The notes beneath the pieces are model-generated. The model saw only the letters and a program-made list of their open reading frames with translations. It searched no databases and was not told the origin of the DNA. A stretch of DNA of 64,000 nucleotides from Pirellulales bacterium. Its GTDB lineage: Bacteria; Planctomycetota; Planctomycetia; Pirellulales; JADZDJ01. This document shows, piece after piece, positions 53,234 to 64,000 of this stretch. The stretch covers positions 27,779 to 91,778 of the forward strand of contig DASRSD010000183.1 in NCBI GenBank assembly GCA_035656635.1. The letters are read 5' to 3'. Position 1 is the first letter of the stretch; each line of letters begins with the position of its first letter. A program made the translations under genes and the position numbers.

Positions 53234-54304
53234 TTACTGAAATGCAAACCATTCACGGATACGATATAAAACTCGCGCCGGCACGCGGGCCGGCTTACGC
53301 AAAGGTGACCGCCGTGCCCAGGCATACGCCCGATGCCATTGCCGCTGCGCGATGCCCCGCACCGGCCGCAAGTCGACACTGCCGACTGCAACTTGGCTCG
53401 CTCCGGACATGAAGTACTGTTTGTGCTGATCCATGCCCTTGCCAAAATCGAGCCGCCGACAGCCCATCGCTGCCAAGGATTTGATGAATTCCAAGTCGCG
53501 AACCATGCCCGGCGAGAATTTGGCGAACTCGGTGGCATAGCTGGGAAACCAATAATGCTGCACGCCGTACGATCGCATGCCGAAGTGCGCGGCCATTAAT
53601 TTTTCGCCGGCGTAAAGTGCACACAGTGTTCCAGCAAATGCTTCTTCTCTGCAACCGAAAATGCGTTCCAACACGGCGCGCGTCCAAGCAAAGGAAAACA
53701 CATTGGTGGCGCCGCTCCGCACGTATTGCTGTTGTTTCCACCGCAGCAGCGTATCGAACACTTGTGTATCGTTGGTTTCCGCTTCAAACCGCAATGGACC
53801 GATGCGGCGCTCTAGCTTTCGCGCTTTTTCCGTGATGTTTGGAAATTGATCTCCACCGCACTGAACATGTTGTGCCGCATAATTTGTAAATCCGTCGGAA
53901 AAATCTGCGTACGGCGAATCTTCCACGTGGCGGTGATAAGGGTGCAATTTCTGCTGCGACGATACGGCATGATCAAAGTGCCAGGCCTTCAACCGGCAAC
54001 GCTTGAGCAACTCGACAAGGTTCCACTCGACGTTTCGACGGACGATAACACCTTGAAAATCTGACAGCCGCCCGCCGACCGGTCGGGCAATGCCGCGCGC
54101 CCGTTGATAGGGGAAGAATCCCACCATCTCACCGGCTTGTTCCAAGACGCCAACTTCCACATCGTTGCGAACGGCGGCCACCGCCTGCGTAAATTCAGGC
54201 CGAAAATAAGGACTATCGAACTCTTTCTCGGAACGTTGCACTTCTGACCAGGCAGTCCAATGTTCCTGACTCAGTTGCGCGGCAGGGAACGTGGTAATTT
54301 TCAT
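53234..54304 (-). CDS. GNAT/CelD-type acyltransferase-like protein
   Basis: This 356-residue protein has the paired-GNAT layout of BioF2-like/CelD (Acetyltransf_6) proteins found in polysaccharide clusters: SPYFRPEFTQAVAAVR, VGFFPYQR near the N-terminus, FDTLLRWKQQQYVRSG, LCALYAGEKLMAAHFGMRS and YWFPSYATEFAKFSPGMV. It probably acylates or aminoacylates the polymer or its lipid-linked precursor. The start overlaps the stop of the polymerase/ligase gene (ATGA). Confidence 0.78.
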   Translation of the reverse strand: MKITTFPAAQLSQEHWTAWSEVQRSEKEFDSPYFRPEFTQAVAAVRNDVEVGVLEQAGEMVGFFPYQRARGIARPVGGRLSDFQGVIVRRNVEWNLVELLKRCRLKAWHFDHAVSSQQKLHPYHRHVEDSPYADFSDGFTNYAAQHVQCGGDQFPNITEKARKLERRIGPLRFEAETNDTQVFDTLLRWKQQQYVRSGATNVFSFAWTRAVLERIFGCREEAFAGTLCALYAGEKLMAAHFGMRSYGVQHYWFPSYATEFAKFSPGMVRDLEFIKSLAAMGCRRLDFGKGMDQHKQYFMSGASQVAVGSVDLRPVRGIAQRQWHRAYAWARRSPLRKPARVPARVLYRIREWFAFQ

Positions 54305-55665
54305 ACACGCAGCTCCTGCACCAATTCCACAGGTAGGGCAGGAACCGCCGCGCCCGAGGCAGATTCAACTGGAACCGCTTGATGGCAATATCCCAAATGC
54401 GCCAGCCCACAAACCATGACGAAAGCGCAAAAATTATTGGGCGACGTAAATGCCGATTCTAAAACCCCGTTCAGTGATCGACAAACAAGCAAGACTAGCA
54501 AAAATCCATAGCCCAGTTCTCCCGCAAACCGGTATCGATGGCCTACCTCTCCAATGGCCGACGTCAGCACCACCAGGCACAGCCCTGCACCCACAATTCC
54601 CAGGTCGAGAATGGTATCGAGATAGGCACAGTGACCGTCGGGTACGGTCCATTGAAACGTCTGAGTGAAATTGTCGATTCGCTTCGGGCTCCAAAACGTC
54701 AGGTACCCGTGTCCGAAGAGAAGGCGTTCCTCCGCATGAGGCAGCAGGGCCTCCCACAGGGGCACACGCCCGGACAATGATTCCGCTTCATCTTCGCGTC
54801 CAATCAATATTACGTTAGCGGCACGATCGATGAGGTTGAAACCAAACAGCATGCCGGTGAAAGTGATTGCGCTAGCTGCAAAAACGATAGTGGAGACGAT
54901 CAAAATCCGCTTGGTCCACGATACATTGATGGCCCGGTACGCCAGCACTGCGACCAACAAAGCCGCGCACACCGTGCGCGACTTCGTCAACCACAGCAAA
55001 ACCAGCGCCGCCAGGCACAAGCCCCACAATAAAAGTTTTCCCCGTTGCGCGCGACTTGCGAGAAAGCCAGCGGCGATTGCCATTGTCGCGCAATAGGGCG
55101 ACTGAACGTTGGGATGCACGGTGCCGGCAAACCGATATTCGGGCGATAAAGGATGGAATGTTCCTAGCGCCAGCTCCGTGCGCACGCCGTTAAAAATAAG
55201 GATTGCCGTGACGGCCAGCGTCACCACGCACAAATCGTGCAAAGTCAACTGCTTGGCAATTCCAAGTGCGGCAATGCTGCAAAACAGGAGCACGGTGAAA
55301 TGCCGGAGCGTTAGCGACGGCTCGACCGACCAAACGATGCTCAACCCGCACCACGTCAAATAGCCCAATAGCAGCCAACCCAATCTCGAATCCAACTTCA
55401 AGCGATAGCCGCCGGGAAGCAGCATCAGGAATACGCCGTAGGCGGCGATCATGGGAATGGCAAAGCGCCGGCCCGCGTCCCCTTCAGCAAACCGCTCGGA
55501 CAGTTGCTCGCCAGTGACTTGAAAGGCGTTCAGACTGGAAATTTGCGTGTTGGTATGTTCGATCAAGTAGTATGCGACGGTGAGCACGAAGATCGTCAAC
55601 CATACGAGCACGGTCCGCAACCGGGTCGTCGGCAGTGAATCAGTGGCGAGTTGAAGCGTCGGCAT
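54301..55665 (-). CDS. O-antigen ligase/polymerase-type membrane protein
   Basis: This 454-residue protein has 11-12 membrane helices and the Wzy/WaaL-type periplasmic region between LFGFNLIDRAANVIL and LDTILDLGIVGAGL, with GRVPLWEALLPHAEERLLFGHGY and FQWTVPDGHCAYLDTI containing the conserved Arg, His and Asp-type residues. Members polymerise repeat units or ligate polymer to lipid. In this operon, with a Wzz-like protein and a flippase, polymerase is the likelier role. It follows the flippase gene by 6 bp. Confidence 0.85.
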   Translation of the reverse strand: MPTLQLATDSLPTTRLRTVLVWLTIFVLTVAYYLIEHTNTQISSLNAFQVTGEQLSERFAEGDAGRRFAIPMIAAYGVFLMLLPGGYRLKLDSRLGWLLLGYLTWCGLSIVWSVEPSLTLRHFTVLLFCSIAALGIAKQLTLHDLCVVTLAVTAILIFNGVRTELALGTFHPLSPEYRFAGTVHPNVQSPYCATMAIAAGFLASRAQRGKLLLWGLCLAALVLLWLTKSRTVCAALLVAVLAYRAINVSWTKRILIVSTIVFAASAITFTGMLFGFNLIDRAANVILIGREDEAESLSGRVPLWEALLPHAEERLLFGHGYLTFWSPKRIDNFTQTFQWTVPDGHCAYLDTILDLGIVGAGLCLVVLTSAIGEVGHRYRFAGELGYGFLLVLLVCRSLNGVLESAFTSPNNFCAFVMVCGLAHLGYCHQAVPVESASGAAVPALPVELVQELRV

Positions 55666-55671
55666 ATTCGG

Positions 55672-57036
55672 TCAACCTTCGGCAGCTTGGGGGAATGTTT
55701 TCAACAGCCGCCGCAGCGTCAGCTCACGAATTAAGGCGCCAACGACTTTTCCAGCCAAATCGCCTAAAGCCGCTCCCAGCACTCCCATGCCGGGGAGCAA
55801 ACACAACGCCACTCCCAAGGTAACCACCAATGTGCAGATGTCTGCCGATAAATTCGCGCGCGGGCGATCGATTGCCCACAAACCAATTCCAGCCGTCAGG
55901 CCCAAGCTTTGTGCCATCATGCCAAGCGACAACACTCCTATCGTTGAGCCGTAGCCGGAGTATTTGCTGCCAAATGCCAGCACCAACAAGAAATCGCCAG
56001 ACAGCAGAACAATGATCGCAAATGCGCCCAACACGCAGGCATAAACCATGGTGGCGGTGCGCAGAACCTTCCGCAGTTCAGGGACGCCCCCCTGGGCAAA
56101 TGCCTGGGCCGCTCTGGGAATCAAAAAAGAAGCCAGCCCAATCATGAACGTGCTGGCAGTGCCTACGATGTTGACGCAGGCCCCCAGCACGCCGGCCTCT
56201 GCGCTGCCATGAACGGCAGCCACAAGATATGGCATCAGCGACGGGGTGGCAAAACCAATGATGTGGCTGGCCAAAGCCCAACGAGCAAAACCCCAATTCC
56301 CCCACCAATCTGCAACCGCGGTAGACCACTTTAATTGCAACGGTTGGCTTTTGGAAATAAACCAACCTAAGCCGGCAATGGCGCACGCGATGCCCATCAC
56401 TCCATAGGCGCGGGGTACCGTTAACTGATGAAAATACGCCAGTGTCAACAATCCGCCCAATTGAAGCAGCGAGACCGCCACGTCAATCACGACCGCGGTC
56501 GTCAACTGCAAATGTGCGATGGCCAGTCGGCGCAAAAATTCGCGCAGTTGCAGAAACGGCAACGCCCCCAGCAAAACCCAAATCGCCGGCGCAAGGCTCG
56601 CCGGTCCAAGACCTAGCGCCAGGATACCGAGGAAACCGAAAAGTGCCACCACAAGCACGCCCGACAATCCTAGGAAGTGGAGCAATGAGCTGCCGGTATA
56701 TAAAGCCTGGGCGTCCTCACGGCGGCCTTGGCAGTAAATGACATAAGGTGCACAAATCAGTTGTTCTTGGATTCCCCGCGCCAGATAAAAGATGGAAAGT
56801 GCAAGATAGTAAATGCCCAGTTCTTCTTTCGTGCACAAGCGACCGATAATCACGCCCGTCAAAAAGCCAGTGCCGCTGACAACCGCTTGATCGAACAGCG
56901 ACAGCGTTCCATTGCGCAAATCCGGTCGCGCGACAAACATACTCCATAACCGCACCAGCATGCCGGCAGGACGGCCCAGCGGCTCGTGGCTTGGGGCTTC
57001 TTGTGTGTCGGGAAGTGTTGTCGAAAGCGTGCTCAT
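55672..57036 (-). CDS. polysaccharide flippase (Wzx-like)
   Basis: This 454-residue protein has 12-14 membrane helices in the MOP exporter layout. Early blocks are SLFDQAVVSGTGFLTGVIIG and LGIYYLALSIFYLARGIQEQ; later ones include PSLMPYLVAAVHGSAEAGVL and LSLGMMAQSLGLTAGIGLW. It should flip lipid-linked repeat units to the outer face of the cytoplasmic membrane. It overlaps the deacetylase gene (ATGA at 57033-57036), and precedes the polymerase gene as in typical Wzx/Wzy operons. Confidence 0.88.
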   Translation of the reverse strand: MSTLSTTLPDTQEAPSHEPLGRPAGMLVRLWSMFVARPDLRNGTLSLFDQAVVSGTGFLTGVIIGRLCTKEELGIYYLALSIFYLARGIQEQLICAPYVIYCQGRREDAQALYTGSSLLHFLGLSGVLVVALFGFLGILALGLGPASLAPAIWVLLGALPFLQLREFLRRLAIAHLQLTTAVVIDVAVSLLQLGGLLTLAYFHQLTVPRAYGVMGIACAIAGLGWFISKSQPLQLKWSTAVADWWGNWGFARWALASHIIGFATPSLMPYLVAAVHGSAEAGVLGACVNIVGTASTFMIGLASFLIPRAAQAFAQGGVPELRKVLRTATMVYACVLGAFAIIVLLSGDFLLVLAFGSKYSGYGSTIGVLSLGMMAQSLGLTAGIGLWAIDRPRANLSADICTLVVTLGVALCLLPGMGVLGAALGDLAGKVVGALIRELTLRRLLKTFPQAAEG

Positions 57037-58034
57037 GCGGTGGTTTCTGCCGTTCTGTTTTTTGGCCGAAGCACCGAATCGGTCGACATTTTTTCGCCGG
57101 TCGGGAAAATGCGGTTAGCCCACCGCCGTAAGCCGCTCCAACTGCTGCGAGCCACACTGTATCGGCCGTCGAGTTTTGCGGCCAGCGATGCCGCCGAATC
57201 TGTATCGAGCGCGGCAAACCGGCCCCAATTCAGTGGATCGTCAATAGGTCGAATGACTTCGCTATTGGTCGTGACCACGCACCGCACTCCGCATGCTTCG
57301 GCCGCTGCCGACAACTCGGGACCATCCTTGAGGCGGCAACCATTCCCAAAGGGCAGCGCCAAAGGCGCTTGCGTGATGCCAAATTTCGCCCGCAATATTT
57401 CCAGCGATGTTTTTAGATCATTACAGAAATTTTCGACCCGGCCGCGAAAATCGGCATGCGTATGAGTGTGGCTGCCCAGCTCGACCAGGCCGCTGGCCAG
57501 CATTTCCGCGCACGCCGAGGTGGTAATCGGCTTCCAGGTTTCCGGCGGCACGGCAGCCGAACCCGCGTATGACCAATCGTCAAATGGCAATGGAAGCTGG
57601 CTATCGAGGTAGGCGGTCGCAACGAACATGGTCGCTGGAATTCTCAGCTCGCGTAATATTGGGAAGGCATTGCGGTACACGTTTTCATAAACGTCGTCGA
57701 ATGTGACGACAAATGTTTTGTCTGGAAGCGGCTGGCCGGCCACATGCTTCTCAAAAGCTTTTTGCAACGAGCACGGGCGAAAGCCGCGCTCGAGCAATCC
57801 GATCAACTGTGCTTGAAACGAAGGCGGGGTAACGTTCCACGTGGGAGCCGCAATTCCTTTACAAATCTCAGCGACGCGATGATACATGAGAATGCCGAAG
57901 GCGGCGCCGCTGTTCCCTCGCCAGCGCGGCGGCAACACGCCCAAACCACGCGCGATGATCCGATTGCGTAGTTCGCCGAGTTGAGCACGGCGCAATTGTT
58001 TTCGATGACTGTTGGCAGTCGACAGGTGTGGCAT
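57033..58034 (-). CDS. polysaccharide deacetylase family protein
   Basis: This 333-residue NodB-fold protein has the metal site motifs FVVTFDDVYENVYRNAF (catalytic Asp-Asp) and ELGSHTHTHADF (His-x3-His). The later ALPFGNG block replaces the usual FAYPYG. GILMYHRVAE is the N-terminal hallmark. It probably removes N- or O-acetyl groups from the polymer or its precursor. There is no signal peptide, so it may act on cytoplasmic lipid-linked sugars. The stop overlaps the flippase start. Confidence 0.88.
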   Translation of the reverse strand: MPHLSTANSHRKQLRRAQLGELRNRIIARGLGVLPPRWRGNSGAAFGILMYHRVAEICKGIAAPTWNVTPPSFQAQLIGLLERGFRPCSLQKAFEKHVAGQPLPDKTFVVTFDDVYENVYRNAFPILRELRIPATMFVATAYLDSQLPLPFDDWSYAGSAAVPPETWKPITTSACAEMLASGLVELGSHTHTHADFRGRVENFCNDLKTSLEILRAKFGITQAPLALPFGNGCRLKDGPELSAAAEACGVRCVVTTNSEVIRPIDDPLNWGRFAALDTDSAASLAAKLDGRYSVARSSWSGLRRWANRIFPTGEKMSTDSVLRPKNRTAETTA

Positions 58035-58060
58035 GACATCACGGATGTGTTAAACCAGTT

Positions 58061-59143
58061 TCAATTTGCGCCCTTGCGCATCAATACCGCCGGAATGGTT
58101 TGTAGTAACACTCCGAGATCTGTTCGAAAAGATCGTGACCGAATGTAGCGGATGTCCATTCGCATCCATTCGGTGAAGGGAATGAGCGACCGGCCTTTCA
58201 CCTGCCATGTACAAGTAATGCCAGGGGTAACATCCAGCCGCCGGCGTTGCCAGCACTCGTATTGCCGCACTTCTTTTTGCAGCGGCGGCCGAGGACCCAC
58301 CAGCGACATTTCACCTGTCAATACGTTCCATAACTGCGGTAACTCATCGATGCTGGTTTTGCGTAAAAATCGACCCACGCGAGTGATGCGCGGATCATTG
58401 CGAATTTTAAATACGGGCCCCTCTTGTTCGTTCAATGCCATTAGTTTTTCCTGCAAACGTTCGGCATCGACCACCATCGTGCGAAATTTGTACATCCGAA
58501 ATTGCTTGCCCCCCAATCCATTTCGCCATTGGGCAAAGAATACTGGCCCCCGCGAAGTCAATTTCACCGCCAACGCAGCAGTGATCAAAATTGGCGAAAG
58601 CAGAATCATTGCCACGACCGCCCCAACAACATCTAGCGATCGTTTCCACAGGGGTGTGGGCTGCAGAAACAGCGTATCCATGGCCGGAACGGAGGCGATT
58701 TGTTCGCGCTGATCGCTTTGCGCACCGTTGCTGCTATCGGCTTGTTCATCGTCGGATTGCGAAGGATAGGTGTACACATCGCAATGGGGAGCAGGGATGC
58801 TGCTAAATTTCAGCAATACATCGTCGGCTAAAACACGCGCCCCGTCGGCCGGAGTGCTGGGGAGCACCACGCCTAACTGGAGTGGCCCCAACCAGCCGAT
58901 TTCGTCGGTGCAGCGCAAACGACCTTGCAAAATCTCCGCGAGAATCTCAAACATCTTTTTCGCGGAGGCGGCTTCACTGGGTGTGAATTTGATCACCGCG
59001 AACTCAATGCCGATGCGGTCCGCACGGGAGCGTTCTCGTTCCACGATGCCTCGCATTTGCTCGACCGATCGCAACCCATTTAATATTTTTGTAGTGACCT
59101 GTTGCCGGTTTCTAAACAGGCGAAATCCGTTGGCGAAAAACAT
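58061..59143 (-). CDS. polyprenyl-phosphate sugar phosphotransferase with extra N-terminal domain
   Basis: The C-terminal 200 residues are a bacterial sugar transferase that starts repeat-unit synthesis: KRSLDVVGAVVAMILLSPIL (membrane helix), GPVFFAQWRNGLGGKQFRMYK, DELPQLWNVLTGEMSLVGPR and DVTPGITCTWQVKGRS. The first 140 residues (RIGIEFAVIKFTPSEAA, GRLRCTDEIGWLGPLQLGVV) look like a degenerate GGDEF-type regulatory domain. There is no multi-helix WbaP N-terminus. ATG 59143 has AGGGA upstream; a frame to 59188 is open. It follows the Wzz-like gene by 197 bp. Confidence 0.88.
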   Translation of the reverse strand: MFFANGFRLFRNRQQVTTKILNGLRSVEQMRGIVERERSRADRIGIEFAVIKFTPSEAASAKKMFEILAEILQGRLRCTDEIGWLGPLQLGVVLPSTPADGARVLADDVLLKFSSIPAPHCDVYTYPSQSDDEQADSSNGAQSDQREQIASVPAMDTLFLQPTPLWKRSLDVVGAVVAMILLSPILITAALAVKLTSRGPVFFAQWRNGLGGKQFRMYKFRTMVVDAERLQEKLMALNEQEGPVFKIRNDPRITRVGRFLRKTSIDELPQLWNVLTGEMSLVGPRPPLQKEVRQYECWQRRRLDVTPGITCTWQVKGRSLIPFTEWMRMDIRYIRSRSFRTDLGVLLQTIPAVLMRKGAN

Positions 59144-59340
59144 GATAGTAAGTCCCTGCTGTCGACGAATAATTAAAAATGCTTCCAATCACGGGTGTGC
59201 ATCCAGCAAGTGGCAGCCGCCAGCATAAGCCGCCGACTGAGGGCGATACGCAGCCAGGCAGGCCTTGTAAGCCCGGCGTGCGGGTAATGTTGTCAGATTT
59301 TCGCGGATTTGCATTTTCGGTTGGCCCAACCGTCAATGCG

Positions 59341-60945
59341 CTAAGTGGAATTACCTGATAATTGGTCCGACATGCGTCGGGAAATGGATGTAACTAATGG
59401 AACTGTCGAGTGGTTGGGAACGTGGTGGGTATCGTTGGTCAAGGAATTGCGTGTTTCCAAAAGAAGCGGCAACCCAATCGCGGATGTCAGTCCCATGAGC
59501 AAAATTAAGGCCGCCGCCAAATGGGACTTCGTCTTGATGGGGGTCGGCTCAAATGTCGCAGGCTCAAATACACTAATGTTCGAAATTCGGTCGGCCTCAA
59601 GCGCATCGTCAATCCGCGTTTGTTCCAGATGCTCTGTGTATGTCTGATAATTTGCTTCTTGCTCTTTTAAATCGCGGGAAAGTTCAGCCAACTGCACTTG
59701 AGTAGCGTTGTACGTCTTAATTTGATCGTGAGCTTCAGCAATCTGAGTTTGCAGTTTGTCCAACTTGGCGCGGAGCGCCGTCAGCACCGGTTCCAGTTTC
59801 ACCAGCTCGACTTGGCTTTGCTCGTAGACAGTATTCGGGCCGCTGGTGACCATTTCGTGCGAAGGCGGCGCCGATTCGAATGACTTTTTCGCGGCAACCA
59901 GCCGCTCGCGGGCCTGCTTCAAGAGGATATGCTCGTCGGTATATTTCGATTCCATGTCTTGGACAGCCATTTGCAGTCGGTACAACTCATCCCGCATCAA
60001 TTCGACGCCGTGGCTCTCAACGCCTACAGTGTGCGAGGTAACCGTCGTTGCCGGCAACGCGGCAATTTTCTGTCGCAGAGTCCGCGCTTGTGCCTCGGTG
60101 CTAGCCAACTCGGTGGTAGTGGAAGCTAATTCGTCTTCTAAATGCGCCGCCCGACTTACTAACAAATCGCGCTGGGTTTCTGGAGCTGCCAATCCCGTCT
60201 GGTCTTTCAGGTTTCTGATTTCTTCCTCGGAGCGAGCTACCGCCGCATGCATTCGATCCGCCTGCTCCTGGAAGAAGGCGTGGGCGCCGCTCGTTCGATT
60301 CAGTCGCAAATGGTCAGCCAAATAACAATCGACCAAGCAGCCCACAATTTTTTGCGAGAGGTGCGGATTGCGACTTTCGCAATCAATGTGCACCACATCC
60401 GACTTTTTTACGGCTTGAACTTGGAGCATGCGCTGCAGCTTGGTGATGGCGGAATCGCGATCGTTGTCGCTTGGGGACGACTCTTCGGAACTTGTAACGC
60501 TGGTGGCTTCCGCCGATACCGGCATGATGGAGCCCACCGGGGTCATAGGGGTTATGGCAACGGCCGGAGAGTGAACAGACTCGCTTTCATCGGGATCTTG
60601 ATCGTGCAAAATAGTTTGCGTCCCCAGCCTTCCGATCACCTGCTCCGCCAGGGCGCGGGAATTCAAAATCTCAGTGACGGTGTTGATTTCTTCCTCGCGG
60701 GTCGACGGCAGTGACGACGGTAAAGAAGTACGGCCAATCGTGGCGGTCGCGTCCAGCGAGGCACTATCGCGTCCCAAGCGAATATAGAGTTGCGATTCCG
60801 AACGATAAGACCGTGGAAATATCCACAGCGCCAAAATCGCAATGAACAAACTAGCTAGCAGGCACATTGCGGAAAGCCGCCAATGTCGGGCTAAAATCCG
60901 CGATGCCTCGGCAAGAGACATTTCCCGAAGACGCTCGATATTCAC
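59341..60945 (-). CDS. Wzz/GumC-like chain-length determinant protein
   Basis: This 534-residue protein has two membrane helices, LSAMCLLASLFIAILALWIF near the start and LAAALILLMGLTSAIGLPLL near residue 490, with a long coiled-coil periplasmic domain between them (FFQEQADRMHAAVARSEEE, then repeated heptads). SQLYIRLGRDSA and EINTVTEILNSRALAEQVI are typical Wzz/GumC blocks. No tyrosine-kinase ATP-binding domain follows and none is encoded in the window. It is the first gene of the leftward operon and diverges from gmd. Confidence 0.88.
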   Translation of the reverse strand: MNIERLREMSLAEASRILARHWRLSAMCLLASLFIAILALWIFPRSYRSESQLYIRLGRDSASLDATATIGRTSLPSSLPSTREEEINTVTEILNSRALAEQVIGRLGTQTILHDQDPDESESVHSPAVAITPMTPVGSIMPVSAEATSVTSSEESSPSDNDRDSAITKLQRMLQVQAVKKSDVVHIDCESRNPHLSQKIVGCLVDCYLADHLRLNRTSGAHAFFQEQADRMHAAVARSEEEIRNLKDQTGLAAPETQRDLLVSRAAHLEDELASTTTELASTEAQARTLRQKIAALPATTVTSHTVGVESHGVELMRDELYRLQMAVQDMESKYTDEHILLKQARERLVAAKKSFESAPPSHEMVTSGPNTVYEQSQVELVKLEPVLTALRAKLDKLQTQIAEAHDQIKTYNATQVQLAELSRDLKEQEANYQTYTEHLEQTRIDDALEADRISNISVFEPATFEPTPIKTKSHLAAALILLMGLTSAIGLPLLLETRNSLTNDTHHVPNHSTVPLVTSISRRMSDQLSGNST

Positions 60946-62862
<1,917 letters not shown>

Positions 62863-62873
62863 CGGGGCGCCCG

Positions 62874-63836
62874 ATGATCCGTTGGGAGGAATCGCGCGTC
62901 TGTGTAACAGGAGGCGCCGGTTTTTTAGGTCGCGTTGTCTGCCGATTGCTGCTTGAGCGCGGCGTTGTTCCCGATCAGCTCATCATTCCGCGACGGGCCG
63001 AATACGATTTGACGCAAGAGGCACACGTCGAACGGTTGTACCGCGAACAGCAGCCCGATGTCGTCATTCACCTGGCGGCCGAAGTTGGTGGCATTGGCGC
63101 CAACATGGCGCAGCCGGGACGGTTTTTCTTCGCAAACATGGCGATGGGCATGCACTTGATCGAACATGCCCGACTGGCAGGAATTCGCAAATTCGTGCAC
63201 ACAGGCACAGTATGTGCGTATCCAAAGTTTGCACCGGTACCGTTTCAAGAATCCGAATTGTGGAACGGCTATCCAGAGGAAACGAACGCACCCTACGGAG
63301 TGGCAAAGAAGGCATTATTCGTCATGCTCGATGCCTATTATCGGCAATATGGCTTGCACAGCGCAGTGGTTGTGCCTGTGAATCTTTACGGTCCCGGCGA
63401 CAATTTCGATCCAGAACAAAGCCACGTAATTCCGGCGCTCATTCGTAAATGCACGGCCGCCGTCGAACAGGGGAATGCAGAAATTGTCTGCTGGGGCTCC
63501 GGAACCGCAAGCCGGGAATTTTTATATGTCGACGATGCAGCACAGGGAATTGTGCAAGCCGCCGAAGTCATGGAGGAACCAATTCCCATTAACTTAGGAA
63601 CCGGTCGTGAAATCACGATTGCCAAGCTGGTGCAATTGATCGCCGAGCGGTGCGACTTCAAAGGCCGAATTCGATGGGACGCCTCGCGCCCTGATGGTCA
63701 GCCGCGCCGGTGTCTCGATACCTCGCGTGCTGCTGAGTTGCTGCAGTGGCAGGCCACAATGTCGTTGGAGGAAGGCCTCCGCCGCACCATTCGTTGGTGG
63801 CGCGAGCAGCAAGCCGACCGAATTGCAACGCGGTAG
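62874..63836 (+). CDS. fcl: GDP-L-fucose synthase
   Basis: This 320-residue SDR enzyme has the NADP site VCVTGGAGFLGRVV, VIHLAAEVGGIGANM, FVHTGTVCAYPKF, the catalytic NAPYGVAKKAL (Tyr-x3-Lys), VVVPVNLYGPGDNFDPEQSHV and FLYVDDAAQGIV. It epimerises and reduces the Gmd product to GDP-L-fucose. A GTG at 62859 overlaps the gmd stop (GTGA) and is an alternative start, consistent with translational coupling; ATG 62874 lies five codons further on. Confidence 0.92.
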   Translation: MIRWEESRVCVTGGAGFLGRVVCRLLLERGVVPDQLIIPRRAEYDLTQEAHVERLYREQQPDVVIHLAAEVGGIGANMAQPGRFFFANMAMGMHLIEHARLAGIRKFVHTGTVCAYPKFAPVPFQESELWNGYPEETNAPYGVAKKALFVMLDAYYRQYGLHSAVVVPVNLYGPGDNFDPEQSHVIPALIRKCTAAVEQGNAEIVCWGSGTASREFLYVDDAAQGIVQAAEVMEEPIPINLGTGREITIAKLVQLIAERCDFKGRIRWDASRPDGQPRRCLDTSRAAELLQWQATMSLEEGLRRTIRWWREQQADRIATR

Positions 63837-63950
63837 TACGGCAGCACTTGGCTGCGCGTCACAGTGCTCCCTAGAGCGCTCTTCATCTAGCTCTAGCGCC
63901 ATGCCGGCAAATTAGTTAAGCTACGCAGCAACTTGAACAAGGAGGTTGCT

Positions 63951-64000
63951 GTGGCACCGTATTCGAGGGAGTTTCGTCGAGACGTACTTGCCGCCTGTGA
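63951..64000 (+). CDS. probable transposase, first codons only
   Basis: GTG 63951 follows a near-perfect AAGGAGG ribosome site (5-nt spacer) and encodes MAPYSREFRRDVLAAC before the window ends. This resembles the N-terminal helix-turn-helix of IS630-type or related transposases. TAGAGCGCTCT and AGCTCTAGCGCC just upstream (63873-63902) could belong to the element's terminal inverted repeat. Only 16 residues are visible, so the family is tentative. Confidence 0.55.
   Translation, partial: MAPYSREFRRDVLAAC

Overview
The window looks like a chromosomal segment of a planctomycete, most likely of the Pirellulales type (inference). The clues are a giant exported protein with an FEPRL-type N-terminus, FHA-domain regulators, LpxB alongside an HpnC/HpnD/HpnE squalene route, a sugar transferase with an extra N-terminal domain, many small palindromic intergenic repeats, and moderately high GC. 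No rRNA, tRNA or CRISPR array was found.

Layout. 1-7.4 kb: the 3' part of queE, then a leftward group (LolD-type ATPase, large FtsX-type permease, internally duplicated EamA-like membrane protein), then a rightward TIM-barrel sugar-phosphate isomerase-like gene. 7.4-11.7 kb: a 1435-residue FHA/coiled-coil/membrane protein. 12.5-14.4 kb: a DksA-type zinc-finger protein and an HtrA protease. 15.3-19.3 kb (leftward): a tiny secreted peptide with its own terminator, a nucleoside hydrolase, a C-terminally shortened molybdopterin-fold protein, and an FHA-GAF-AAA+-Fis regulator. 19.4-28.7 kb (rightward): CbiX-type chelatase, tail-specific protease, a 32-residue basic protein resembling bL37, FabZ-like dehydratase, rhomboid protease, TrmB, a DUF4258-type toxin/antitoxin-like pair, a GT2-fold protein coupled to lpxB, and a nucleosidase.

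29.6-34.5 kb: the overlapping hpnC-hpnD-hpnE squalene operon faces away from ispH, so isoprenoid precursor supply and squalene synthesis are side by side; a CBS protein follows. 34.8-38.4 kb: a hypothetical, a large pseudopilin, a 53-residue membrane protein and a TerC protein, all leftward. 38.5-42.5 kb: a possible independent small RNA with promoter and terminator, leuA bracketed by copies of a 26-bp palindrome, a Tat-exported aldo/keto reductase and a DUF420-type membrane protein.

42.9-50.0 kb: one 2364-residue protein joining a galactose/glyoxal-oxidase-type copper radical oxidase (all five active-site residues visible) to four Calx-beta, two FN3, two L-type-lectin-like and five DUF11 domains. 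50.0-60.9 kb: a leftward exopolysaccharide operon (Wzz-like protein, priming sugar transferase, deacetylase, flippase, GNAT-type protein, polymerase/ligase, three glycosyltransferases) with many overlapping start/stop codons. 61.7-63.8 kb: divergent gmd and fcl supply GDP-fucose to it. The window ends in the first codons of a probable transposase.

The most distinctive structural feature is the density of short interspersed palindromes, several of which have entered coding sequence in frame (queE, cbiX) or sit at gene ends (EamA-like, terC, the molybdopterin-fold gene, leuA, the 34.8 kb hypothetical).
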